Positions 12,513-22,291 of a stretch of 64,000 bases of DNA are shown here, piece after piece; the stretch's first letter is position 1, and each line of letters begins with the position of its first letter. A program made the position numbers and the translations under genes. Source of the DNA: Strigamia acuminata (Eukaryota; Arthropoda; Chilopoda; Geophilomorpha; Linotaeniidae). The notes beneath the pieces are model-generated. The model saw only the letters and a list, made by a program, of their open reading frames with translations. It was not told the origin of the DNA and ran no database searches. The DNA lies in NCBI GenBank assembly GCA_949358305.1, contig OX442320.1, positions 6,588,259-6,652,258 on the forward strand, in the 5' to 3' direction.

Positions 12513-12633
12513 AATACTTTTTTTATTTTAGGAATACGAAGATTGAAACTGGACAACGACGAATAGGATTGTCCTGTGAATTCTTCTATTTAATTTTGTT
12601 TTATGTATATTAAATATTTTTGTAGTGCATTTG

Positions 12634-12730
12634 TGTAAAATATTTTCCAAGTCCCATTTTGTAAATATTTTCCAAGTCCCATTTTGTAAATATTTTCCAA
12701 GTCCCATTTTGTAAATATTTTCCAAGTGTC
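12634..12730 (+). repeat. 25-bp minisatellite, four copies
   Basis: The unit contains ATATTTTCCAAGTCCCATTT followed by TGTAA; the last copy is truncated. It lies just before the AATAAA at about 12786. Confidence 0.88.
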
Positions 12731-12930
12731 GTTTTTACGCTAAGTCCAATTATTCATTTTGTAAACCGAGCATGTAAAATCATTGAATAAAGTAATTTAA
12801 TAGCATTCTTTTATTTCTTATAAAACAATTATTTTTAATCATCCACCTCCATCGCAAATTTTTCAAAAAAGACTTAGCTGCTTTTATATATATAGAGGGA
12901 TAATTCACGCTGGAGATATTCGAGAAAGGG

Positions 12931-15717
12931 AAAATGGAGGAAAAGAGAAAGGGAAAATGGAGGAAAAGAGAAAGGGAAAATGGAGGAAAAGAGAAAGGGA
13001 AAATGGAGGAAAAGAGAAAGGGAAAATGGAGGAAAAGAGAAAGGGAAAATGGAGGAAAAGAGAAAGGGAAAATGGAGGAAAAGAGAAAGGGAAAATGGAG
13101 GAAAAGAGAAAGGGAAAATGGAGGAAAAGAGAAAGGGAAAATGGAGGAAAAGAGAAAGGGAAAATGGAGGAAAAGAGAAAGGGAAAATGGAGGAAAAGAG
13201 AAAGGGAAAATGGAGGAAAAGAGAAAGGGAAAATGGAGGAAAAGAGAAAGGGAAAATGGAGGAAAAGAGAAAGGGAAAATGGAGGAAAAGAGAAAGGGAA
13301 AATGGAGGAAAAGAGAAAGGGAAAATGGAGGAAAAGAGAAAGGGAAAATGGAGGAAAAGAGAAAGGGAAAATGGAGGAAAAGAGAAAGGGAAAATGGAGG
13401 AAAAGAGAAAGGGAAAATGGAGGAAAAGAGAAAGGGAAAATGGAGGAAAAGAGAAAGGGAAAATGGAGGAAAAGAGAAAGGGAAAATGGAGGAAAAGAGA
13501 AAGGGAAAATGGAGGAAAAGAGAAAGGGAAAATGGAGGAAAAGAGAAAGGGAAAATGGAGGAAAAGAGAAAGGGAAAATGGAGGAAAAGAGAAAGGGAAA
13601 ATGGAGGAAAAGAGAAAGGGAAAATGGAGGAAAAGAGAAAGGGAAAATGGAGGAAAAGAGAAAGGGAAAATGGAGGAAAAGAGAAAGGGAAAATGGAGGA
13701 AAAGAGAAAGGGAAAATGGAGGAAAAGAGAAAGGGAAAATGGAGGAAAAGAGAAAGGGAAAATGGAGGAAAAGAGAAAGGGAAAATGGAGGAAAAGAGAA
13801 AGGGAAAATGGAGGAAAAGAGAAAGGGAAAATGGAGGAAAAGAGAAAGGGAAAATGGAGGAAAAGAGAAAGGGAAAATGGAGGAAAAGAGAAAGGGAAAA
13901 TGGAGGAAAAGAGAAAGGGAAAATGGAGGAAAAGAGAAAGGGAAAATGGAGGAAAAGAGAAAGGGAAAATGGAGGAAAAGAGAAAGGGAAAATGGAGGAA
14001 AAGAGAAAGGGAAAATGGAGGAAAAGAGAAAGGGAAAATGGAGGAAAAGAGAAAGGGAAAATGGAGGAAAAGAGAAAGGGAAAATGGAGGAAAAGAGAAA
14101 GGGAAAATGGAGGAAAAGAGAAAGGGAAAATGGAGGAAAAGAGAAAGGGAAAATGGAGGAAAAGAGAAAGGGAAAATGGAGGAAAAGAGAAAGGGAAAAT
14201 GGAGGAAAAGAGAAAGGGAAAATGGAGGAAAAGAGAAAGGGAAAATGGAGGAAAAGAGAAAGGGAAAATGGAGGAAAAGAGAAAGGGAAAATGGAGGAAA
14301 AGAGAAAGGGAAAATGGAGGAAAAGAGAAAGGGAAAATGGAGGAAAAGAGAAAGGGAAAATGGAGGAAAAGAGAAAGGGAAAATGGAGGAAAAGAGAAAG
14401 GGAAAATGGAGGAAAAGAGAAAGGGAAAATGGAGGAAAAGAGAAAGGGAAAATGGAGGAAAAGAGAAAGGGAAAATGGAGGAAAAGAGAAAGGGAAAATG
14501 GAGGAAAAGAGAAAGGGAAAATGGAGGAAAAGAGAAAGGGAAAATGGAGGAAAAGAGAAAGGGAAAATGGAGGAAAAGAGAAAGGGAAAATGGAGGAAAA
14601 GAGAAAGGGAAAATGGAGGAAAAGAGAAAGGGAAAATGGAGGAAAAGAGAAAGGGAAAATGGAGGAAAAGAGAAAGGGAAAATGGAGGAAAAGAGAAAGG
14701 GAAAATGGAGGAAAAGAGAAAGGGAAAATGGAGGAAAAGAGAAAGGGAAAATGGAGGAAAAGAGAAAGGGAAAATGGAGGAAAAGAGAAAGGGAAAATGG
14801 AGGAAAAGAGAAAGGGAAAATGGAGGAAAAGAGAAAGGGAAAATGGAGGAAAAGAGAAAGGGAAAATGGAGGAAAAGAGAAAGGGAAAATGGAGGAAAAG
14901 AGAAAGGGAAAATGGAGGAAAAGAGAAAGGGAAAATGGAGGAAAAGAGAAAGGGAAAATGGAGGAAAAGAGAAAGGGAAAATGGAGGAAAAGAGAAAGGG
15001 AAAATGGAGGAAAAGAGAAAGGGAAAATGGAGGAAAAGAGAAAGGGAAAATGGAGGAAAAGAGAAAGGGAAAATGGAGGAAAAGAGAAAGGGAAAATGGA
15101 GGAAAAGAGAAAGGGAAAATGGAGGAAAAGAGAAAGGGAAAATGGAGGAAAAGAGAAAGGGAAAATGGAGGAAAAGAGAAAGGGAAAATGGAGGAAAAGA
15201 GAAAGGGAAAATGGAGGAAAAGAGAAAGGGAAAATGGAGGAAAAGAGAAAGGGAAAATGGAGGAAAAGAGAAAGGGAAAATGGAGGAAAAGAGAAAGGGA
15301 AAATGGAGGAAAAGAGAAAGGGAAAATGGAGGAAAAGAGAAAGGGAAAATGGAGGAAAAGAGAAAGGGAAAATGGAGGAAAAGAGAAAGGGAAAATGGAG
15401 GAAAAGAGAAAGGGAAAATGGAGGAAAAGAGAAAGGGAAAATGGAGGAAAAGAGAAAGGGAAAATGGAGGAAAAGAGAAAGGGAAAATGGAGGAAAAGAG
15501 AAAGGGAAAATGGAGGAAAAGAGAAAGGGAAAATGGAGGAAAAGAGAAAGGGAAAATGGAGGAAAAGAGAAAGGGAAAATGGAGGAAAAGAGAAAGGGAA
15601 AATGGAGGAAAAGAGAAAGGGAAAATGGAGGAAAAGAGAAAGGGAAAATGGAGGAAAAGAGAAAGGGAAAATGGAGGAAAAGAGAAAGGGAAAATGGAGG
15701 AAAAGAGAAAGGGAAAA
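12931..15717 (+). repeat. Long 23-bp purine-rich minisatellite, about 121 apparently identical copies
   Basis: The unit is the 23 nt at 12931-12953 (starts AAAATGGAGG, ends AGAAAGGG): 22 purines and one T. It repeats with no visible substitution or length change for 2,787 bp, about 121.2 copies. No phase of the unit contains a stop codon, so all forward frames are open and encode the same 23-residue cycle rich in Lys, Glu, Arg and Gly (GKMEEKRKGKWRKREREN). The reverse strand gives a Phe/Pro/Ser/Leu cycle. These ORFs of more than 900 codons follow from the repeat and are not genes. The array ends in a slightly altered unit (AAAAGGGAGGGAAGAG). Confidence 0.97.
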
Positions 15718-15789
15718 GGGAGGGAAGAGTAGAAAAAAGTATACATTTATTTAAATACATTTATTATTTATACATTTCTACATTTATTT

Positions 15790-17060
15790 AAATACAATTT
15801 ATTTTAACTGTTAAAATAAATTGTGTGTGAAGTGGATTCCAATAGCTCTCGGTGAATTCGTCTGACGAAGTTCCTAGCATGTCTTCAAATTACACACCCG
15901 TGAATTTAGAAGTGTAACACTCCCTAGAAAGAAAAGAAAACAATCAGTAAACATAATAGGCAAAAAAAAGTGTATAATGGCGTACACAATTACATACAAT
16001 TTTCAATAAATCAAAGCCAAAATTCATATAACCATGAAAATAGGAGAAGTTAAAAAAATATGCAGCAGCGAGCGCGAATAATAAACAGATACGACAGTTT
16101 AAAAAGAGCCAATAATTCATTTAAGTGCGGAGAAAATAAAACTAAAAATTTGTAAAAATAATAAGACTAAACAAAGATAGCTTACCTCGAACGTTGCTCC
16201 CGCACTTCTTTCTGGTTTGCACTCTGAAGAAAAAATAAGTCAAGTCTCGGATTTTGGAATATTTAATGAGCTTGCGGGATGCTTCCAGCTCCGTCGCGCC
16301 ATCCGTGAGCTACGGTCGAACTAAAAATGGTCTTTTAGTCACATACAATTGCCCAGAGATGGCATAGAATCACATTTAATAAAATCAATTTTAAAAAAAT
16401 CGATAAAATTCCTCGTAAAATTCCCTCTAACTTACCAGTCGTGACTCTCTTTATCTTCTGATTTCGATCCGCGAGCCCGTTCTGATCCTGAAAACTCGCA
16501 TCAAAGTAGAATCATCATTAATTCATTATCAAACACTTTGATTTACACAACTTAACATTGTAACAAAATTTAAACCAGACCGGAATTAATTATGCACGGC
16601 AAAAGTCATTAGCTTCTGCGAATCGATACATATCAAATCGGACACTGACTTCCTGTCCTCGCAAACCTCGCCCTACCTGATCAAACCCACATGTAAAGTA
16701 AAATTCAAAACTCGCCTCAACCTCGATGCCAAGGATGACGTCACAAAATATCGCGTTGTCTGTGTATGTTATTCTGTGGTGTTGGCTCGGTTTGGCAGTT
16801 TCCTCCACTCTATCATTTTAGCCTATGTTGAGTTTGTTTTCACATCACACTCACGTTTCAACACTAAATTTCAACTCATAACTATATACTTATATACTTA
16901 TATCTATCCCATTAAGGAGTATTTTCAACAACTACAAACTTAATTACACGCAAACCGAGCCCTAACTGTTCCTGAAAACTGGCATCAAAAGTAAAATCCA
17001 AAACTCGATTCAACCACGGTACGAACGATGACGTCACAAAATATCGCCTTTACTATGGTG
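15790..17060 (-). other. Possible minus-strand spliced locus of unknown product
   Basis: Reading the minus strand, candidate exons lie near 16490-16439 (donor before TAAG), 16225-16188 (CTTCAG acceptor, CGAG/GTAAG donor) and 15926-15835 (TTTCTAG acceptor), followed by an AATAAA near 15812. One in-frame join gives a short C-terminus ending RECYTSKFTGV. No family was recognised and the frame is not unique, so no coding call is made. The upstream part (16440-17060) holds three diverged copies of a CRE-containing segment. The 15.8-16.2 kb stretch otherwise shows nothing clear. Confidence 0.25.
16440..17060 (-). repeat. Triplicated segment, two copies with a palindromic CRE (TGACGTCA)
   Basis: On the minus strand, GATATTTTGTGACGTCATC, then GAGTTTTG(A/G)ATTTTACTTT, then a GGGCTCG or GGGCGAGG motif and GTTTGCG occurs at about 17060-16950 and again at 16770-16650. 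A partial third copy (GAGTTTTCAGGATCAGAACGG) lies at about 16510-16460. The CRE octamer is perfect in the first two. This looks like duplicated promoter sequence. Confidence 0.6.
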
Positions 17061-17353
17061 GCGCGATGCGACTGTCGCCTACTTATTTGTTAGTTCCGAT
17101 ACTATTCCGAACACTAATCCTTTAATTTGAGCAAACTTCTTATAAAATAAAAAATAAAATAAAACACTTACCCGCACATTACGTTTGAAAAAAATGTATT
17201 AGCGACTGGAAAAATAATTCCATAAAACTACAAAGAGAAAAATTCATTGTTGTCAGTAATAATAATAACTATTACCCATTTACTTATACACAAATCAGTG
17301 CTCTAGTTACTTAGCAACTATTCGATCCCAAATAAATACCAAAAAAGAGCAAA

Positions 17354-18057
17354 ATGAAGCCCGCTTTACCTCTGCTCGCTTCTCTGCTCACCTGTCTGCC
17401 TCATTGAGGTAAAAACAACCTCAAACGAGCCAAAAAAACGTCAATTTCAAACCAATCGCTTTCAACCCGTAGCGTCAATCTACTGCAGATTCGACCCAAA
17501 CATACCGTGGCAATTTTTGGAAAACGTATACTCGTGCAATATGACCGAGATTTGCTGCAACGATGCAAATCGCCCCACCTGTTGCGTTAAATTGTCGCTC
17601 CAAGAACAAAGGTATGCATCTTCATTTATTTCTCCAATTCCCATTTACTTCTTTGCAAACTTGCTGTTTGAACGAAGTCTTCGTCTGGTCGTGTTTGTTC
17701 GGAGCGGTTTTGATCGTGGGCGTGTGCATCGTGTATTTCCGGTCGGATTGGGAATTTTGTAGCGAAAATAAAATTTGTTGCTGTCTCTGTCAGAAACGGG
17801 TGAGGAACGACGACTTGGAGGAATTCACGATCCCAGCTCTGCAGATTTAGGAAAACAAAGAAAATTAAAAAAGAAAAATTTATATCGAATAGATTTATTA
17901 ACTTATTTTTCATTTTCATATTTTTTTTTCAAAAATACAAACGTTTATGTTGTTAGTCAGACATTTAAGCCTACCTACCCGATTCGACACGACCACCAAA
18001 TGAATGCACCGAATAACAAACTGCCTCGAATGGCGGCTGCTCAACGAAAACGCTTCT
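17354..18057 (+). CDS. Small Cys-rich single-pass membrane protein, VOPP1/WBP1-like
   Basis: Three exons can be read. About 17489-17611 encodes a Cys-rich segment (CNMTEICCNDANRPTCCVKLS). A second ends at the CGG/GTGAGG donor near 17800 and encodes a hydrophobic helix (WSCLFGAVLIVGVCIVYF) followed by CENKICCCLCQKR-like residues. A third, about 17963-18057, encodes TFKPTYPIR to a basic tail (AAAQRKRF). The CC..CC pair before one membrane helix and a Pro/Tyr tail resemble VOPP1/WBP1, endosomal membrane proteins that bind WW domains. A possible signal peptide (MKPALPLLASLLTCLP) starts at 17354, but its join to the next exon is not in frame with a standard donor. The exon 1-2 junction is also unresolved. 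The family call is tentative. Confidence 0.45.
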
Positions 18058-18084
18058 AAACTGATTCACTGCACGCTCTCGGAG

Positions 18085-18322
18085 TTATTGCTGCCAAGGT
18101 TTTCCGTTTTGGCCGTCTGTAAATCGTAGATTCAAGTCGGATTTAATGCCGTGGCTTTCCATTTCCATGTTTTCCACTGCAATTTCTACACTAAAAATCA
18201 AATAAGATTCATTAAATACAATTCATCAAAGTTTGCGACAATTGTCCTCTTACCTTTCTTTCTCTGAATTATTTCCTTCTCTTTCTGTAGCATTTCTCTT
18301 GAAATCTCGTCGCGTTACAAGC
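18085..18322 (-). CDS. Small hypothetical protein, 3' exons only
   Basis: On the minus strand an exon around 18322-18256 ends with a GAGAAAG/GTAAGAGG donor. A following exon starts near 18196 and runs to TAA at 18085. If the acceptor is TGTAG, the join stays open and yields a polar C-terminus (SEKEIAVENMEMESHG... ending GKPWQQ). No initiating ATG in the same frame was found upstream. It is convergent with the membrane protein gene, 28 bp between stops. No homology was recognised. Confidence 0.25.
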
Positions 18323-18449
18323 TCAACTTCAAGAAATGTTAGCAACTTTACCAATTAATGTGTTCATATTGAATTTCGTTTGTGATGAAAACTTCAAGAT
18401 GGCGAGAGGTTGAAAACGACTAATGGAGGCAAATAAGTAATAACTCGTA

Positions 18450-19865
18450 CAATCATGAGATCTGGTATGACTTAAATGTATCGTTTTTTTTTCGCTAATA
18501 TTAATACACAGTAGAAATAAGATATCAACTCGTTTAAAAAGTAGCAATTTTTTCTGCGAAACAGCTGGCGCCACCGCGGAGATTTCTTACGAACTTGCAA
18601 AGTTCAAACAAAATCCGCTAGATGGCAACCCGGTTTTCCAGCATGAAAATTATGTCATTCTATGAAAACTCAAATAATAATTAGATCTATTATAACGGTA
18701 ACATTTGTTTCAATTGCTGTAATATTAATACATAGTAGAAATAAGATATAAACTTGTTTACAATGTTGCGGTTTGTTCTCCGAAACAGCTGGCGCCATCG
18801 CGGAGATTTCCTACGAACTTGCAAAGTTCAAACGAAATCCGATAGATGGCAACCCGGTTTTCCAGCATGAAAATTATGTCATTCTATGAAAACTCAAATA
18901 ATAATTAGATTTGTTAGAACGGCAACGTTTTTTTCAAATGCGGTAATATTAATAAATAGTAGAAACAAGATATAAACTCGTTTAAAATGTAGCAATTTTT
19001 TTCTCCAAAACAGCTGCCGCCGAGGGGTGCGACAATCAGAATCTGCTTGTCAGAGATTCGAATCTTCTTTGGGATTCGAAAGATTCGGATGGGATTCGGA
19101 AAGATTCGGAAAGATTCGGAAAGATTCGGAAAGATTCGGGGGATTCGGCTGGGATTCGGGGGGATTCGGATAGATTCGGGGGATTCGGGGGGGATTCGAA
19201 TGAGATTCGGGGAGATTCGGATGGGATTCGGTGGGATTCGGCGGGATTCGGTGGGATTCGGCGGGATTCGGATGGGATTCAGAAAGATTCATATGATTTT
19301 TTTCAAATAAATTTAGTGAAGTGGGAATGTTTTTTAATTTTAATTTTAACTCTTAGTGAAATGTGGTAAAATACGAGGTAAAATAGCACGCAATCAAATG
19401 CAATCACAATTGCGAACAATGATGAATTCCGGGCTCGATTCCGGGATTAATTTGAAGTTCGCGCTAAATCGTAAATGCGCATGCGCAGATACCGCGCAGC
19501 GAGGTGCGCAGGTATAATTTCTTCCGATGATGATTTTACGGACAATTTCAAGGACAATTTCAAGGAAGTTTCTTGTAAAAATATTATTACATTTTTTAAT
19601 CATAAATTTTGTTTTTATTTTTCTCGATTTGTATACAACTTAAAGATTCGAGATTCGAAGATTCGGTGGGATTCGGAAAGATTCGGGTGGGATTCGGAAA
19701 GATTCGGGTGGGATTCGGAAAGATTCGGGCGGGATTCGGAAGCCATTGTCAGAGATTCGGTCGAATGTCGCCCCCCTCGGCTGCCGCCATCTCGGTTTAT
19801 TTCTACTTGAAAAGTTCGCACAAAATCCAATAGATGGCAGACCGGTTTTGTCGCTTGTTTTAGTT
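18450..19865 (+). repeat. 225-bp tandem repeat, three copies, third interrupted
   Basis: Copies start near 18450, 18687 and 18910. Each contains TAATATTAATA(C/A)A.AGTAGAAA.AAGATAT, AACAGCTG(G/C)CGCC, TCTACGAACTTGCAAAGTTC-like sequence, ATAGATGGCAACCCGGTTTT and GAAAATTATGTCATTC. The third copy is split at 19020/19788 by the hAT-like element and resumes at 19788-19865. It is non-coding. Confidence 0.85.
19021..19779. mobile_element. Non-autonomous hAT-like element (759-bp MITE) with 8-bp target duplication
   Basis: Terminal inverted repeats are CGAGGGGTGCGACA (left, 19021-19034) and, reversed from the right end, CGAGGGGGGCGACA (19766-19779): 13 of 14 match. The direct 8-bp flank GCTGCCGC is at 19013-19020 and 19780-19787. 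An 8-bp duplication and AGGGGTG-type ends point to the hAT superfamily. Removing the element and one flank restores the third copy of the host tandem repeat, confirming the insertion. No transposase is present. The interior carries arrays of GGGATTCGG/AAAGATTCGG (19054-19290 and 19645-19740). TTGTCAGAGATTCG lies near both ends in direct orientation. Confidence 0.8.
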
Positions 19866-20477
19866 TATGCGCTGTTAAAACAAACTACAGAAAGAAAAAA
19901 ATTACTTTGAATTGAATACCGTAGATTTCGGTTTCGTACACCATTCACTATTTCTTTCTTTTCGTGTTTACGAAATAAAATAAAAATTAAAAAAAAAACA
20001 GGTACTGTATCGGTATATAAACATTTTTTTTTAATTTCTAAATTATATCCAAATGTGCAAAAATACCGAATATTTTTCGTTGCAGAATTCAAACATTCAC
20101 TCTCAAGACGCCTTCTATTTCTAAAAATGTACCAAAAATACATCAAACCGAATATATTGCAACCGTACAACTAAGACAACCGAGGAAAAAGAAAAAGAAA
20201 AGCAAAGTTATCGTTTTAATATATAAAAAAGTGATAAAAATTGATACTCACAAGATGAAATTCGACTTAAATATTTTGTACGAAAAATATGTCAGTTTCC
20301 TATATCTGTACAAAATAACATTCCGAATTTGCCTTAATAAAAACTGTAAATTCCAAAAGACAATCAAAACTGTACTTCAAAATCGGTAAAATATTTCAAC
20401 TCAAATTTCTCCGCCCATTTCCATTAAAATTCATGTCATATCTGAACTTTAATTGATAAAACAAATCGAGTAAAAAC

Positions 20478-22046
20478 ATGGCCACCACCACCAGCAACCA
20501 CTTGTGTGTTCTGGGGATCGACATCGGCACGAGCAGCGTTAAACTCTCAGTAATAGAAAGGTCTACTCGTTCGCTATTGCACACATGCTCAAAAGAAACC
20601 AACCCAAACAGCGCACGATTTTCCGTTGCAGATGGAACGGACGAACAAGACGTCGCGAACATTTTCTCAGCATTGCGCGACTGCTTGCTTCGCATTAACG
20701 AGTGGGCAGATCGGATCGACACGATCGCGGTCACGGGACAAATGCACGGTGTCGTTTTATGGCAACATCGAGATGATTTTTGGTGCGAAAAATCGCAAAA
20801 CTTCGAAATCCCCGAGCCAAGTCCACTGTACACGTGGCAAGACGCCCGCTGCTCGCGTGAATTCATCGCCAGCCTCCCTTCCGACCCGCATTCGTCGATA
20901 TCGACCGGTTTCGGCTGTGCAACTCTCTTCTGGCTGCAGGAAAACGAACCGCAATTCCTAGCCAAATTTAACCGCGCAGGGACGATACAAGATTTACTCG
21001 TCACCGTTTTATGCAACTTGCCTTTCCCGCTGATGAGTGAACAAAACGCTGCAAGTTGGGGCTATTTTGATCTAATCAAATCGACCTGGGACGTGGAAAA
21101 GTAGTGGAAAATCAATAAATTAAATAAAATAAAATAAATTTCACTTGTTTTTCAATTTCAGACTTCAAAGTCGTCATTTCCCGACGCATTTTCTACCCAA
21201 AATCAAAACATCCGGCTCCTATGCCGGGACGTTGAGTCGTGAGTGGTTCGGAATCAAAAGCGGAGCAAACGTCGGTGTAGCTCTCGGAGATTTCCAGTGC
21301 GCTTTTTACGCTTTACACGAACGCGATACCGATGCAGGTCGACATTAACACGTATACAAACGATAATAATTTCTATCTAAAACAAATTTTCCCTTTTTTC
21401 TAGTAATAAATATAAGCACGAGCGCCCAATTGGCAGTTCTGCTGCCTAGAAATTTCATTCCCGGCGCACCTTTTCCCGCAGTCATATGGGCGCCCTACTT
21501 CGAGGGTCGTTTCCTGGCCGAGGCGGCGTCCCTGAACGGTGGAAATGTGTTGGCATCGTTCGTTACGATGCTCCGAGAGTGGCTGAGACTGTTGGGTGTC
21601 GAGGTTCCGACGGAATTCGCCATTTGGAACAAACTTTTGTCCAATTCCGACATTTCCAGCGGCGGTTTAAACGTTTGTCCCACTTTGTTCGGGGAACGTC
21701 ATTCGCCCGAAACTCGTGGCTCCATCACCAACATAAACCCGACGAACACATCTTTAGGTACACTGTGAAAAAGAAATTAGTTTCAAAAGAAATAATAGTA
21801 AATGTTCGAATAGGGAGCGTTTTCCACACACTGTGTTCGAGTTTGGTGAGCAATCTGCGGAGTTTGATGCCCGACGAAGTGTTCGAAAAGGCCAAAATCG
21901 AGCGGATCGTGGCCACTGGATCGGTGGTTGCACGAAACGCGCTCGTGAGAGAAGAAATTCAACGCCAGTTTAACGAAATTCCCGTGATCGTAAGAGAAGA
22001 GTGCGATGCAGCAACCGGTGCTGCTCTCGCCATGGTTAAGCCGTAG
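20478..22046 (+). CDS. SHPK: Sedoheptulokinase (FGGY carbohydrate kinase)
   Basis: This gene encodes the enzyme that phosphorylates sedoheptulose to sedoheptulose 7-phosphate, feeding the non-oxidative pentose phosphate pathway in the cytosol. Four exons join in frame: 20478-21100, 21162-21337, 21404-21757 and 21814-22046, giving 461 residues (human SHPK 478). The N-terminus has the FGGY phosphate loop GIDIGTSSVKLS and VTGQMHGVVLW. Exon 2 has GVALGDFQCAFYAL, exon 3 VINISTSAQLAVLLP and PYFEGRF. Exon 4 has the ADENOSINE-type motif RIVATGSVVARN and ends with EECDAATGAALAM. NISTSAQL and the sugar-pocket order favour SHPK over xylulokinase or glycerol kinase. It is convergent with nucleoredoxin, 245 bp between stops. 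Confidence 0.92.
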
Positions 22047-22291
22047 AAACTTAGTCTTTCACATTTATTTACAGCGTGAAAGCGTGACGAGTATTTGATA
22101 CAAATGTGTCTTAAATTAAGCGAAAAAAGGGTTAAAAATTGATTAAAAAATAAGTGAAAAGCTGCCACTTGTTTCATGCAAGATTCTATAGATTTAACTA
22201 TCACAGCAAATTGGATTTAAAAAGTCAAAACGATTGTCTCTTTCTCGTCTCATTCCTTTTGCATAGTTATAGTAAAATCGATATAGCGCAA

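Larger units (their letters stand above)
11405..12575 (+). repeat. Tandem duplication of an approximately 600-bp module
   Basis: 11413-11522 and 12111-12217 align along their length: both carry AAGTGGCGCCACCG, AAGTATGCAAATTAGGAC, TCGTCATTCGACCACGGA and a GTAAGTTCTTTT donor. Each copy continues with TCTTTTATTAGGAAGTTTTATTTCG, then a minisatellite sharing the core TCCGCCATTATT, then a GGAATACGAAG..TGAAAC..GGACAACGAC segment. The minisatellite unit is 31 bp in copy 1 (11718-11890) and 33 bp in copy 2 (12360-12510). Confidence 0.75.
9845..12790 (+). ncRNA. Putative spliced long non-coding RNA locus
   Basis: A plus-strand run of plausible splice signals without a long reading frame. Donors are near 9859 (CAG/GTGATT), 10040 (TAG/GTAAGTGAC), 10309 (ACG/GTAAGT), 11510 and 12208 (CA/GTAAGTTCTTTT). 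Acceptors are near 9922 (GGTTTTAG), 10250 (TTTCTAAG), 10390 (TTTTGTTAG) and 12530 (TTATTTTAG). A polyadenylation signal AATAAA lies at about 12786. ORFs here are only the translation of minisatellites, apart from a possible 25-codon ORF across the first intron. The locus contains two related modules (11405-11980 and 12105-12575), a GC-rich hairpin (10676-10707) and five tandem repeats. A non-coding transcript is inferred; a decayed gene or a mobile element is also possible. Confidence 0.35.

Noticed and set aside
12306-12566. 11-residue repeat protein (AIINAVFFRDS)n
   Set aside because: It is a translation of the 33-bp minisatellite; the homologous 31-bp array upstream cannot keep a frame, so no coding constraint is present.
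12934-15791. ORFs of 924-988 codons on both strands over the 23-bp array
   Set aside because: They exist only because the repeat unit lacks stop codons in every phase; there are no splice signals, conserved domains or codon bias.
19047-19310. Gly/Ile/Arg-rich ORFs (GIRMGFG) in the hAT-like element
   Set aside because: They are translations of the GGGATTCGG array inside a MITE; no transposase motifs are present.
19420-19445. Possible tRNA B-box (GCTCGATTCCGG)
   Set aside because: There is no A-box, cloverleaf or terminator at the right spacing, so no tRNA is called.
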